NCBI GenBank assembly: GCA_041741155.1
Contig: JBGSKO010000062.1
Location: 97,078 to 161,077 of the forward strand
Direction of reading: 5' to 3'
DNA length: 64,000 nucleotides
Origin: M3007 sp041741155
Lineage (GTDB): Bacteria; Bacteroidota; Bacteroidia; Chitinophagales; Saprospiraceae
Shown here piece by piece: positions 41,488-50,236 of this stretch (the stretch's first letter is position 1; the number at the start of each line of letters is the position of its first letter). Under the pieces are notes generated by a model. That model saw nothing but the letters and a program-made list of their open reading frames with translations, was not told the origin of the DNA and made no database searches. Made by a program: the position numbers and the translations under genes.

Positions 41488-42531
41488 CTATTTCTTTTCC
41501 TCCCCAACTGCCGGCTTTGGCTCCACAAAATAAATAACCCGCGTGAGCCACTTGGTCGTGTCGGGCTCCTGGCCGGGATCGGTGATATACTCCTCAATCA
41601 CAGGCGGAATACTCTGCAAGCCCTTTTCGGTCATGTAATCATCCATGGCATAGTGCGCCTCGCCTGTTTTTTCATAGGCGCCGAAGTGCTCGATGATCAG
41701 TGCCTGCTTGCCGCCTACCGGAAACACACTCAGACCACCGGCAAACTTTTGATTAACCGCAACGGGAATCGCAGCAGCCATGTCCGAAGTGCCTGCTTGT
41801 TCATCGTAACTCCAAAACAGGCCCGCCGGCGCTCCGGCCATTTCGGCGGCACTTTTTTGTACCTGCTCCATGGCTTTTGCGAACGTAGCGCCAAAAAACG
41901 ACGGCATATCCGGGAATGCTACGGTCTTGCGGATACCAACGTAGTATTTCTCCGGTATTTCCTCCGTGGCCACCTCGTAGCCGCGGTACTTTTTGTGGGC
42001 AATGGCTTCGCACACTTGTTTCAGGTTTTCAAGCCCTTTGGCGTAGTCCTTTCCGACCCCGGCATCCATGTCGGTGAAAATGGCTAGACCATTCCAGGGA
42101 AAAGCAACGTGCATATCAAAAGCCCAGGTCACCTTGGTTTTTTTGTCGTTTTCCTCAAAAATAAAATACGACGGAGACGTGCTTTCAAACGGTTCGGTGA
42201 ATTCCACCTTGATGTCAATACGATCCGCGGCAAGTGCCGTGATCGTTTGCTGACCAACACCCACGTCATCATTGCCCGCCCATTTGTACACCACGCCCAC
42301 AGCGCCATCCGTACCCTCAATATTGATTTTCATATTAGGATCCAGCGCTGCCCATGGGGACCACGTCTCGAAGTTTTTGAAATGCTGTACCTGGTCATAG
42401 ACCAAATCTTTAGGGGCATCAATCTCGATGCTGCGCTCAATGTGGTAGTCTTTTTTAGCAAAAAAGCCGAGTGCAACCCATAGGACGCCAAGCCCCAACA
42501 CGAGGTAGAGGAGAAATTTAAGAATTTTCAT
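41488..42531 (-). CDS. SRPBCC (START-like) plus GyrI-like effector-binding fusion protein
   Basis: From ATG 42531 an N-terminal membrane anchor (MKILKFLLYLVLGLGVLWVALG) precedes an SRPBCC domain (about 30-170, IERSIEIDAPKDLVYDQVQHFKNFETWSPWAALD). A GyrI-like/AraC-effector-binding domain follows (about 190-340, EKYYVGIRKTVAFPDMPSFFGATFAKAM...GLSVFPVGGKQALIIEHFG). Both are small-molecule-binding folds. The pairing is known among Bacteroidota, with unknown ligand. The protein is probably anchored in the inner membrane with its body in the periplasm. It meets the thioredoxin-fold gene tail to tail with a 4-base gap. Confidence 0.82.
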   Translation of the reverse strand: MKILKFLLYLVLGLGVLWVALGFFAKKDYHIERSIEIDAPKDLVYDQVQHFKNFETWSPWAALDPNMKINIEGTDGAVGVVYKWAGNDDVGVGQQTITALAADRIDIKVEFTEPFESTSPSYFIFEENDKKTKVTWAFDMHVAFPWNGLAIFTDMDAGVGKDYAKGLENLKQVCEAIAHKKYRGYEVATEEIPEKYYVGIRKTVAFPDMPSFFGATFAKAMEQVQKSAAEMAGAPAGLFWSYDEQAGTSDMAAAIPVAVNQKFAGGLSVFPVGGKQALIIEHFGAYEKTGEAHYAMDDYMTEKGLQSIPPVIEEYITDPGQEPDTTKWLTRVIYFVEPKPAVGEEKK

Positions 42532-42617
42532 AGCAGAAAAAATTGAGTGAAAAGTTGATTTGTACCGGTATTGCTTGCACACACCGAATGCAATGCATCG
42601 GCTTGCTTCGCCGCTTT

Positions 42618-45572
42618 TTAATCCACATAAATCTCATCCGCAAACAGCCAACAAGGGTTGCCCGCGCCTTTGTGCCCCGTCGGGCATTTGCCCAGGGATT
42701 CGCCGATCACACGGACATAGCGTGCGGTAGTCCCCGCCAGTTCCACAACGAGTTTTTTCTGCAAAGAACCTGTGGCTGTAGGCGGTACGTCGTTGAGTAC
42801 CTCGCCCGCCGGCGCAAAGTTCTTGCCGTCGCTGGACACTTCTACACGAAGTTTTGTCGGGAAAAACACCCAGGAGTTTTCGTCCTGCAGGAAATTGACG
42901 CGGATAGCTTGAATCGGTTTGCTACTGCCGAGGTCAATCACAGCATCAAGGTTGGCCCCTTCATAACCCTGCCAGCGTCCGGAGCGAAAATCGGCGCCGC
43001 CAGGCTGCATATCCACCAGCGCCTGATCGCCTCCGCCCGTGTATTGTGGGCTGTACCTGGTGGCGAGGCGCAGCACGCGCATATCGGAGCGCAATTTGAA
43101 AAACTCAGCCGCTTCTACGACACTGGTTTGATCCCCGCGCACTGCCATAAACCGCACTGTAGTACTCTCGGTAATGAGGAGCGGCTTTTCATAACGCGCC
43201 GAAGAGTCGCGGGTAGGGGCACTGCCGTCGAGGGTATAAAAAATTGCAGCAGTCGGGTCGGCGCATCCAAGTTTTATGGTTTGGCGATCCTGGAACACGC
43301 GTTTGGCATCTGCTACAAACGGCACGGGCACGATCTGGGCTGTTTCTATGGCAGCTACCGGGCAATCGGCCACGTTTTTGCCCCATTCGGAAGGTTTGTC
43401 GCCCATGTCGAACCGCAAATCGCCGCCTTCCAGCAAGTCTTCGTGGGAAAACCACGTTTTCGGCCACAGTTGGCCGTTTCGATAGGCCCGCTGAATATAC
43501 CGGCGGCGCGCCGAAACGCCTTTGGCCGAAACCGTAAACGTGTTTCCGTTGTCCAGGCGGATAGTAGCTTTTTCAAAAAGCGGCGTACCGATCACATACT
43601 GCCCGCTGCCGGGCACAACAGGATAAAAACCAAGGGCAGAAAAAACGTACCAGGCCGACATTTGGCCACAATCTTCGTTGCCGCTCAGACCATCGGGACG
43701 GTCGGTGTACTGCTCATCGAGAATTTGGCGGACACGCTGCTGGGTTTTCCAGGGCTGGCCGGCGAAGTTGTACAAGTAAGCAATATGGTGGCTGGGTTCG
43801 TTGCCCTGCACATATTGGCCGACGAGGCCGGTGATATCGGCCTGCTGTCGGCCGGTGGTTTTGGCCTGGGCAGCGAAGATGGCATCGAGTTGTTTGGCGA
43901 ATGCCTCGCGACCGCCGAACAGGCGCATCATGCCCGACACGTCTTGTGGAGCGGCAAACCGGTATTGCCAGGCATTGGCTTCTGTGTAGTTAAAATTGAC
44001 CTCGAAAGGATCGAATGGCGCATGCCAGGTGGCATTGTTCCTGGCGCGGAAAAATCCCGTGGACGGGTCGAACAGGTTTATGTAGTACTGTGCCCGACGC
44101 AGGAATGTATCGGCTACGGATTGGCGCCCCATGGCCAACGCCATTTGGGCGATGCACCAATCGTCGAAGGCGTATTCCAGCGTTTTGGATACCGACTCCG
44201 GCTCTTCGTCGGAGGGGATGTAGCCGAGTTTTTTATACCACTGGAGTCCGTAACGGTCGTGGTTGGCGCTGGCGAGCATCGCGTCGAGCGCCTTGTTCCC
44301 GTCATAGCCCCGAATCCCTTTGCGCCAGGCATCGGCAATGACCGGAATAGCGTGGTAACCGATCATACAGTCCGTCTCGCAGGCGCTCAGTTCCCATACC
44401 GGAAGCCGGCCGCCTTGCTCGTACTGGCGCAGGAAGGTTTGGATAAAATCGTTGGTGCGCCTGGGTTCGAGAATGGTGAACAGGGGTTTGCAGGCGCGGT
44501 AGGTATCCCACAGGGAAAATACGGTATAAACATCGTGGTCAACGGCCTGATGTACCTCCATATCGCGGCCGCGGTACTGGCCGTTCACGTCGGAATAGAG
44601 GTTGGGCGCCAGCATGGTATGGTACAGCGCGGAATAAAATGTGCGCTTTTGTGCCAGTGAACCACCTTCCACAACCACTTTGGAAAGCTGATCGGCCCAC
44701 TTTGCCTGTGTTTCCGCGCGTACCCGGTCAAAGTCGAAGTGGTTGCACTCGGCATCGAGGTTTTGTCGGGCATTTTGCACGCTGACGGCGGACAGTGCCA
44801 CGGTAGCAACCACCGGCATCCCCTCGTAGCCGTAAAAATCAACGAGTGCCACTATACTTTTGCCCGTCACACTGCGCTGCGACATGATCGGGTCCAACGT
44901 CATGTCGAACACCCTGGAATTGAAAAACGGTCGGGAAAAGCGAATGGCGAAGTACACGCGCTGGTCTTTGGCCCAGGCATTGGACATGCGGTAGCCGACC
45001 AGTTCACGGTCGCTGACGACGGTAAGGCTGGATCCCAGCACTTCGTCGCGGTGGCGCAAGTCGAGCAGGATATGGCCAAAATCGCGGTTGGCCGGAAAGG
45101 TGTAGCGGTGTACGCCTACGCGCTCGGTGGCGGTGAGTTCTACCGATATTTCGTCGGTGCCCTCGTTCAGAGTAACGGCATAATAGCCCGGCTCCGCAAA
45201 CTCGCTTTTTTTGTCGAACGGTGCGGCATAGCGCTCCGGCTCCAGATTGACCTCCCGCATAAAGGGCTGAAACAGAAGGTCGCCGTAATCGGGCACCCCG
45301 GTGCCGCTCAAGTGGGTATGGCTGAACCCGTAGATGAGGGTATCGGAGTTGTGGTAGCCGGAACATCCATCCCAACCCTCCAGGCGGGTGTCGGGGCTGA
45401 GTTGCACCATGCCAAAGGGCGCCGTAGCACCCGGGAATGTGTGGCCATGAGCATCGGTGCCAATAAACGGATCGGCGTACTGAAGCAGGGCAATATTTGG
45501 AGTTTGTACAGTGTCTTGAGCGACAAGCATACTTGTACTCAGCAACAAGAAAAGGGAAAGTGTACGGTGCAT
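42618..45572 (-). CDS. GH92 alpha-mannosidase with HEX-type and discoidin-like C-terminal domains
   Basis: The 984 residues carry a signal peptide (to LVAQ), then GH92 landmarks: YADPFIGTDAHGHTFPGATAPFG near 32, GYHNSDTLIYGFSHTHLSGTG near 72-93, WDTYRACKPLFTI near 350, and the acidic loop SGNEDCGQMSAWYVFSALG near 640. GH92 enzymes are calcium-dependent exo-alpha-mannosidases. After about 735 comes a chitobiase/beta-hexosaminidase C-terminal type segment (IFYTLDGSAPTRDSSARYEK). The final 140 residues form an F5/8 type C/discoidin-like carbohydrate-binding domain (AVIDLGSSKPIQAIRVNFLQ). No SusC/SusD pair lies nearby, so it is a stand-alone glycosidase. Confidence 0.92.
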   Translation of the reverse strand: MHRTLSLFLLLSTSMLVAQDTVQTPNIALLQYADPFIGTDAHGHTFPGATAPFGMVQLSPDTRLEGWDGCSGYHNSDTLIYGFSHTHLSGTGVPDYGDLLFQPFMREVNLEPERYAAPFDKKSEFAEPGYYAVTLNEGTDEISVELTATERVGVHRYTFPANRDFGHILLDLRHRDEVLGSSLTVVSDRELVGYRMSNAWAKDQRVYFAIRFSRPFFNSRVFDMTLDPIMSQRSVTGKSIVALVDFYGYEGMPVVATVALSAVSVQNARQNLDAECNHFDFDRVRAETQAKWADQLSKVVVEGGSLAQKRTFYSALYHTMLAPNLYSDVNGQYRGRDMEVHQAVDHDVYTVFSLWDTYRACKPLFTILEPRRTNDFIQTFLRQYEQGGRLPVWELSACETDCMIGYHAIPVIADAWRKGIRGYDGNKALDAMLASANHDRYGLQWYKKLGYIPSDEEPESVSKTLEYAFDDWCIAQMALAMGRQSVADTFLRRAQYYINLFDPSTGFFRARNNATWHAPFDPFEVNFNYTEANAWQYRFAAPQDVSGMMRLFGGREAFAKQLDAIFAAQAKTTGRQQADITGLVGQYVQGNEPSHHIAYLYNFAGQPWKTQQRVRQILDEQYTDRPDGLSGNEDCGQMSAWYVFSALGFYPVVPGSGQYVIGTPLFEKATIRLDNGNTFTVSAKGVSARRRYIQRAYRNGQLWPKTWFSHEDLLEGGDLRFDMGDKPSEWGKNVADCPVAAIETAQIVPVPFVADAKRVFQDRQTIKLGCADPTAAIFYTLDGSAPTRDSSARYEKPLLITESTTVRFMAVRGDQTSVVEAAEFFKLRSDMRVLRLATRYSPQYTGGGDQALVDMQPGGADFRSGRWQGYEGANLDAVIDLGSSKPIQAIRVNFLQDENSWVFFPTKLRVEVSSDGKNFAPAGEVLNDVPPTATGSLQKKLVVELAGTTARYVRVIGESLGKCPTGHKGAGNPCWLFADEIYVD

Positions 45573-45595
45573 ATCGGGCAGTAAGATGTTGGCTC

Positions 45596-45603
45596 CAAAG
45601 GTA
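45596..45603 (-). promoter_or_regulatory. -7 element TACCTTTG for the GH92 gene
   Basis: A minus-strand TAnnTTTG about 24 bases ahead of ATG 45572. Confidence 0.65.
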
Positions 45604-45733
45604 CGATACCCGGGCGTTCCGGGTTTCTTCTGAAAAAATTCTTCGGCGAAGGAAGTACACTTTCAAACACAACCGGCATTAAAAACTTAACAATTACGTA
45701 ATCTTTGCCTGGTAGTACCATACCTTTCCAACG

Positions 45734-45741
45734 TACTTTTG
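45734..45741 (+). promoter_or_regulatory. -7 element TACTTTTG for the Pit transporter
   Basis: It matches TAnnTTTG, with TTTG at 45714-45717 (16-base spacer, slightly short). The predicted leader is about 75 bases before ATG 45821. Confidence 0.6.
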
Positions 45742-45820
45742 CGCCAAAATTAACGGTTTGCCTTTTTGGATGACGGATTCAGAACCCGAAAACGCAAATC
45801 TGATATCCTAAATCTTCTTT

Positions 45821-47206
45821 ATGCTACTGGGTTTTATCGGCGATTTGCCGGCTTACGCGTCCGTGTTATTTATTGTTTGTCTTGTAGCCGTTTGCCTGTT
45901 CGAGGCCATCAACGGTTTTCATGATACGGCCAATGCAGTAGCCACGGTTATTTACACCAATACTCTCAAGCCATACCATGCTGTGGTGTGGTCCGGGATA
46001 TGGAATTTTTTAGGGGTAATGCTTGGTGGTATTGCTGTTGCAATGGGTGTGATAAAACTCATTCCGCTGAACGACCTCATCATGCAGCCGTTGGGAGAAA
46101 ACATCGCCCTCGTACTGGCCATTTTACTTAGCTCTATCGCCTGGAATCTGGGAACATGGTATTACGGTATTCCTTGCTCCAGTTCACATACGCTAATCGG
46201 TTCATTGCTCGGCGGAGGATTTGCTTTTTGGTCGGTACACGCAGGCGCCGGCCCCAACTGGGGAAAGGCTGCCGACATTGGTCTGTCGCTACTCATTTCT
46301 CCGCTATTCGGATTCAGCCTGGCCATACTGCTCATGTACGTCTTGCGCATGACAGTCCGAAAACGAAAAGCAATATTTGACGAACCTAATCCTAAAAAGG
46401 CGCCGCCTTTCTGGATTCGAGCAATCCTGGTGACGACCTGCACGCTGGTTAGTTTTTTCCACGGGTCCAACGACGGTCAAAAAGGCGTGGGCCTGCTCAT
46501 GGTCGTGCTTATTGCATTTATGCCGGTTCAATTTGCTATGAACCACAGCAAGCCGACAACCGAGTACAGCAACGCTGCCCGCAACATCAATCAGATGCTC
46601 ACCCGGGCCGATAGCGGCGATTATTCTGAACACATCCTGGCACTGGCCAACCAGGCCGGTCGAGTGGCCGTAGCTTTGGACAGCACCGATACGAAACAAA
46701 AAAAACAAGTGTTCGAAGTACGCGAAGACATCCAGTCTTTGGTTAAAAAACTGGATGCAGACCTTAAGATAGGCCTGATTCCCGGCGCAGTTGTCACGGA
46801 TGTAAAACGGGAACTGAAGACCCTTCGCTCCTACTACGAATTTGCGCCAACGTGGGTAATCCTGCTCATCTCGCTTTGCCTCGGCGCAGGCACCATGATT
46901 GGCTGGAAACGCATCGTGGTGACCATTGGCGAAAAAATTGGCAAAACCCACTTGACTTATGCTCAAGGTGCCAGCGCCGAGATTTGCGCCGCCGCCACTA
47001 TCGGCGTGAGCACCAGTTTTGGACTTCCGGTAAGCACTACACACGTATTGTCGTCGGGCATTGCCGGTACCATGGTCGCATCCGGCGGCATTAAAAATTT
47101 ACAGAAAAAAACCATCACCAGTATTGGTTTGGCCTGGCTGTTGACCTTGCCCGTTTCCTTCTTCTTATCGGCGGTTATATTCTATTTTTTGCGAGTCATC
47201 CTGTAA
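45821..47206 (+). CDS. pit: Inorganic phosphate transporter, PiT/Pho-4 family
   Basis: The 461 residues show both PiT signature repeats: EAINGFHDTANAVAT (about 28-42) and FFHGSNDGQKGVGLL (about 212-226). The paired helical loops are GIPCSSSHTLIGSLLGGG and GLPVSTTHVLSSGIAGT. About ten hydrophobic helices flank a central hydrophilic stretch (about 245-335, NHSKPTTEYSNAARNINQ...). PiT proteins carry metal phosphate by proton or sodium symport at the inner membrane. No PhoU-like gene lies next to it; the central region may play a comparable role. The identification is strong, the ion coupling unknown. Confidence 0.92.
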   Translation: MLLGFIGDLPAYASVLFIVCLVAVCLFEAINGFHDTANAVATVIYTNTLKPYHAVVWSGIWNFLGVMLGGIAVAMGVIKLIPLNDLIMQPLGENIALVLAILLSSIAWNLGTWYYGIPCSSSHTLIGSLLGGGFAFWSVHAGAGPNWGKAADIGLSLLISPLFGFSLAILLMYVLRMTVRKRKAIFDEPNPKKAPPFWIRAILVTTCTLVSFFHGSNDGQKGVGLLMVVLIAFMPVQFAMNHSKPTTEYSNAARNINQMLTRADSGDYSEHILALANQAGRVAVALDSTDTKQKKQVFEVREDIQSLVKKLDADLKIGLIPGAVVTDVKRELKTLRSYYEFAPTWVILLISLCLGAGTMIGWKRIVVTIGEKIGKTHLTYAQGASAEICAAATIGVSTSFGLPVSTTHVLSSGIAGTMVASGGIKNLQKKTITSIGLAWLLTLPVSFFLSAVIFYFLRVIL

Positions 47207-47328
47207 CCGCCGGGAAGCAGATTTGGTGTGGTTAACGTTGTCTTAACACTAAAAAAGCGCTTTTGGTAGTTTCTTTGGTAGATGTGTGCGTATAAAGATC
47301 ACATTTATTCTAACCAACTCTCAAAGTG

Positions 47329-47718
47329 ATGAAGAATCTGCTTTTTTTGCTGTTTTTTGCTCCGTTTACCTTGATTGCCGACCAAGGCAATCCTAGCCTG
47401 GAAGCTATCTCCAAAGCGTTGAGCAGCGGTGATGCCGATGCGCTAGCCCCCTATCTGGCTGATAACGTAGAGGTATCCATTTTGGACAACGAGCAAGTTT
47501 ATTCGAAAGCCAAAGCGACGGAAGTGCTCCGTTCGTTTTTCAGTTCCAATAAACCGAAGACGTTTAATCAGGTACACCAGGGCACCAGCCGGGGCAACAG
47601 CGATCAATATTGTATCGGCAACTTGTCGGCTTCCACGGGTTCCTACCGCGTGTACTTGTACCTCAAGGTAAGCGGTACCACCACCACGATTCAGGAAATA
47701 CGTTTTGATAAAGAATAG
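47329..47718 (+). CDS. DUF4783 family exported protein
   Basis: The ATG at 47329 (a GTG directly precedes it) begins MKNLLFLLFFAPFTLIADQG, a signal peptide. The rest matches the small DUF4783/NTF2-like family: LEAISKALSSGDADALAPYLADNVEVSILDNEQVYSKAKATEVL, then SYRVYLYLKVSGTTTTIQEIRFDKE at the end. NTF2-like folds often bind small ligands, but this family's function is unknown. It precedes the outer-membrane biogenesis genes, in the same orientation. Confidence 0.8.
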   Translation: MKNLLFLLFFAPFTLIADQGNPSLEAISKALSSGDADALAPYLADNVEVSILDNEQVYSKAKATEVLRSFFSSNKPKTFNQVHQGTSRGNSDQYCIGNLSASTGSYRVYLYLKVSGTTTTIQEIRFDKE

Positions 47719-47769
47719 GTATTGCTGAAACCCTCCAGCCAAAACCTACCTACCAACCTTTATTTCGCC

Positions 47770-47777
47770 TAAATTTG
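47770..47777 (+). promoter_or_regulatory. -7 element TAAATTTG for the periplasmic chaperone operon
   Basis: It matches TAnnTTTG, and transcription would start near 47781, just before the 9-bp hairpin at 47786-47808. Confidence 0.65.
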
Positions 47778-47785
47778 CGCCGTTT

Positions 47786-47808
47786 CCGGGCACCACTACG
47801 GTGCCCGG
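47786..47808 (+). promoter_or_regulatory. 5' leader hairpin CCGGGCACC/GGTGCCCGG
   Basis: A perfect 9-bp GC-rich stem (47786-47794 with 47800-47808) and a 5-base loop lie between the promoter and ATG 47825. There is no T-run, so it is more likely a transcript-stability or translation-control element than a terminator. Confidence 0.6.
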
Positions 47809-47824
47809 TTATGTTTTTATTGAC

Positions 47825-48682
47825 ATGGTGCGCATACTTCTCCGCTCGTTTTCCTTTCTCATCGGCATCGCATTGCTCTGGCAGTGCGGCGATTCGGATA
47901 ATCCCCCAAAGGAGGGCGACCAACTTTTAGCCAAGGTATATAACAAAAGCCTGTACCTGTCCGAACTGGAGGGCATCGTTCCGGAAGGTGTTCCGGCGAA
48001 CGATAGCGTCCTGATGGTTACAGCATACGTCCAACGATGGGTGCGCGACCAGTTGCTCATGTACGAGGCCGAACGCAACATTCCCAAAGACCTGAATATT
48101 GACAAGCTCGTACGCGACTACCGCGCGAGCCTTGTGCGGTTCAACTTTGAGGAACAAATCATCGCGGAAAAGTTGGACAGCACCGTGTCGGAGGCCGAAA
48201 TGAAAGCCTTCTACGAAAACAACAAAGACCAGTTTCAGCTGGAAAACACCATCCTGAAATGTCAACTGCTGAAACTCCCGCCAAACGCCCCTCAAAACGA
48301 ACTCAACAAATTCTGGTACGGAAGAACTGCCTCCGACGAGGCAAAACTGCGCAACTACGCCAAACAATGGGCGGCACTTGCCCTGCTCAATACCGAAAAA
48401 TGGTATAAGTTGGATGAAATAGCCGCGCTTTTGCCCAAAGGAACGTTAACCTCAGACAACGTTGGCTCGCGCCGCGAAGGCACCCTCAGCGATGGCGATT
48501 TCCGGTACTACTACCGGGTACTCGAAACCGTCAAGGGAAAAGAAACCGCGCCGTTTGAGTACGTAAAAGAGCAAGCATCCAAAGTTATTCTGCACAAACG
48601 CAAACAGGAACTGCTCGAACGCTGGAAAGAAGACTTGTACCAGCAGGAACTGCGCCGGCAAAATATTCAGCTGGTCCGGTAA
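47825..48682 (+). CDS. PpiC/SurA-like peptidyl-prolyl isomerase lipoprotein
   Basis: ATG 47825 gives MVRILLRSFSFLIGIALLWQ with Cys21, a lipoprotein signal; the earlier GTG in the hairpin was rejected. The 285 residues are mostly helical (VSEAEMKAFYENNKDQFQLEN), followed by a divergent parvulin-like end (EAAFEYVKEQASKVILHKRKQEL-type segment near 240-265). It resembles the SurA N-terminal chaperone fold without a clear catalytic parvulin domain. It is followed after 47 bases by a second SurA-like gene and then bamA, so it probably guides outer-membrane proteins in the periplasm. Confidence 0.75.
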   Translation: MVRILLRSFSFLIGIALLWQCGDSDNPPKEGDQLLAKVYNKSLYLSELEGIVPEGVPANDSVLMVTAYVQRWVRDQLLMYEAERNIPKDLNIDKLVRDYRASLVRFNFEEQIIAEKLDSTVSEAEMKAFYENNKDQFQLENTILKCQLLKLPPNAPQNELNKFWYGRTASDEAKLRNYAKQWAALALLNTEKWYKLDEIAALLPKGTLTSDNVGSRREGTLSDGDFRYYYRVLETVKGKETAPFEYVKEQASKVILHKRKQELLERWKEDLYQQELRRQNIQLVR

Positions 48683-48729
48683 TCACCCGGCCGGCGCCTG
48701 AAACAACAATTGGATCAAAAAAACAGACC

Positions 48730-50181
48730 ATGCATATTATGGCTATGACCTTCAGCCGGTTTTTCAATACGAATTTAAACCACCCCAGCCTCCGTCGCCG
48801 GGTATCTTCCTCCGTTTACCCATTCTCGTTTTTGCTGCTGCTGCTGCTGCCCGCTTTTCTCTCCGGGCAAAACGAAAAGGCCGTAATTGACAAAGTAGTA
48901 GCCACCGTAGGCAGCGAAATTATTCTGCTGAGCGAAGTACAGGAACAGTTGGCATACGCAAAACAGCAAGAAGCAACCCTGCCCGCAGACTATTCCTGCG
49001 TCATTCTGCAAAATCTGCTGGTGCAAAAACTGCTGGTTAACCAGGCCAAACTCGACTCCGTAGAGGTGAAGGACGAAGAGGTTGAAAACCAGCTGGAAGC
49101 ACGCATTGAGCGCCTGCGGGTGTATTTCAACCAGGACGAAAAAGCCATTGAGGAGTACTACGGCCAAAATGTCAACCAGATTAAGGAGCAGATGCGCAAC
49201 GACATGCGCAGCCAGCTTTTGGCCGAACGGATGCAGGGCCAAATCACGAGTAAAGCCACCATCACCCCTTCCGAGGTGCGGGATTTTTTTAATAAAATAC
49301 CCAAAGACTCGCTTCCGTATTTCAATTCTGAAGTGGAGGTCCGCGAACTGGTGTACAAGCCGCAAGTAAACGCCGAGGAAAAGGGTAAAGCCCGGGAGCG
49401 CATGGAAGAACTGCGCAAGCGCATCGTGGAGGGCGGAGAAAGTTTTGCCGACCTCGCCAAAAAATACAGCGACGACCCCGGTAGCGGCTCCAATGGCGGC
49501 GACCTGGGCTGGCAAAAACGCGGCACGTTTGTAGCCGAATTTGAGGCCGTGGTGTACAACCTGGACCCCAACCAGATCAGCCCGCTCGTGGAAACCGAAT
49601 TCGGGTTTCACGTCATCCAACTCCTCGAACGCCGGGGCAACCTCATCCACGCCCGCCACATCCTCATCAAACCACAGATCACCGACGACGACCTTCAAAA
49701 AGCCGAAGCAACACTCGACTCGATCCGACAGTTGATCCAAAGCAACAACATCACCTTCACCGCTGCTGTAAAACTGTTTGGCGATAAAAACAACGCCAGC
49801 TACAACAACGACGGACGCGTAGCTAACCCCCGTACCGGAAACACGTTTTTCGAAGTGGCTGATCTGGATACTAATATCTTCTTTGCCATTGACGAACTCA
49901 CCCCGGGCGACGTCTCGGAACCAGTCCCCTTCCGCTCCCCCGACGGCGCGCGCTATTTCCGACTGGTACAACTGCAAAGCCGTTCCAAGCCGCACATAGC
50001 CGACCTGAAACAGGATTACAACAAAATACAGGCAGCAGCACTTGAGCAAAAAAAAGGCAACTACACCGAACGCTGGGTACTTGACAAACTTAAAATCACC
50101 TACCTGTCTATTGACCCGATGTACCAAAAATGCCCAAACCTGCAGGAAATGATCGGCCTCAATCCGGCTCAACGCCCCTAA
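48730..50181 (+). CDS. surA: SurA-like periplasmic peptidyl-prolyl isomerase/chaperone
   Basis: The signal sequence VYPFSFLLLLLLPAFLSGQ follows a longish N-terminal region; starts at 48730, 48739 or 48745 are all possible. After AVIDKVVATVGSEIILLSEV (SurA N-domain) comes a helical region. A parvulin domain lies near 205-300 (VRELVYKPQVNAEEKGKAR, GESFADLAKKYSDDPGSGSN, GGDLGWQKRG, FGFHVIQLLERR). A second, more divergent one lies near 305-420 (HARHILIKPQITDDDLQKAE). Two parvulin domains plus N-domain are the SurA layout. It escorts unfolded barrels to BamA, which is encoded next. Confidence 0.88.
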   Translation: MHIMAMTFSRFFNTNLNHPSLRRRVSSSVYPFSFLLLLLLPAFLSGQNEKAVIDKVVATVGSEIILLSEVQEQLAYAKQQEATLPADYSCVILQNLLVQKLLVNQAKLDSVEVKDEEVENQLEARIERLRVYFNQDEKAIEEYYGQNVNQIKEQMRNDMRSQLLAERMQGQITSKATITPSEVRDFFNKIPKDSLPYFNSEVEVRELVYKPQVNAEEKGKARERMEELRKRIVEGGESFADLAKKYSDDPGSGSNGGDLGWQKRGTFVAEFEAVVYNLDPNQISPLVETEFGFHVIQLLERRGNLIHARHILIKPQITDDDLQKAEATLDSIRQLIQSNNITFTAAVKLFGDKNNASYNNDGRVANPRTGNTFFEVADLDTNIFFAIDELTPGDVSEPVPFRSPDGARYFRLVQLQSRSKPHIADLKQDYNKIQAAALEQKKGNYTERWVLDKLKITYLSIDPMYQKCPNLQEMIGLNPAQRP

Positions 50182-50236
50182 GCCCCCGCTACCCCGCCAA
50201 CCTTCTCCACCTACCATTGCCAACACACGTCAATTG

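Noticed and set aside
42543..44660. A 705-residue open frame on the plus strand inside the GH92 gene
   Set aside because: It lies wholly antisense to a clear GH92 enzyme and has low-complexity Arg/His/Val composition without domains. It is a by-product of GC-rich codon bias.
48775..50226. A 483-residue frame antisense to the SurA-like gene
   Set aside because: It mirrors the whole SurA-like gene in the complementary frame and shows no family features.
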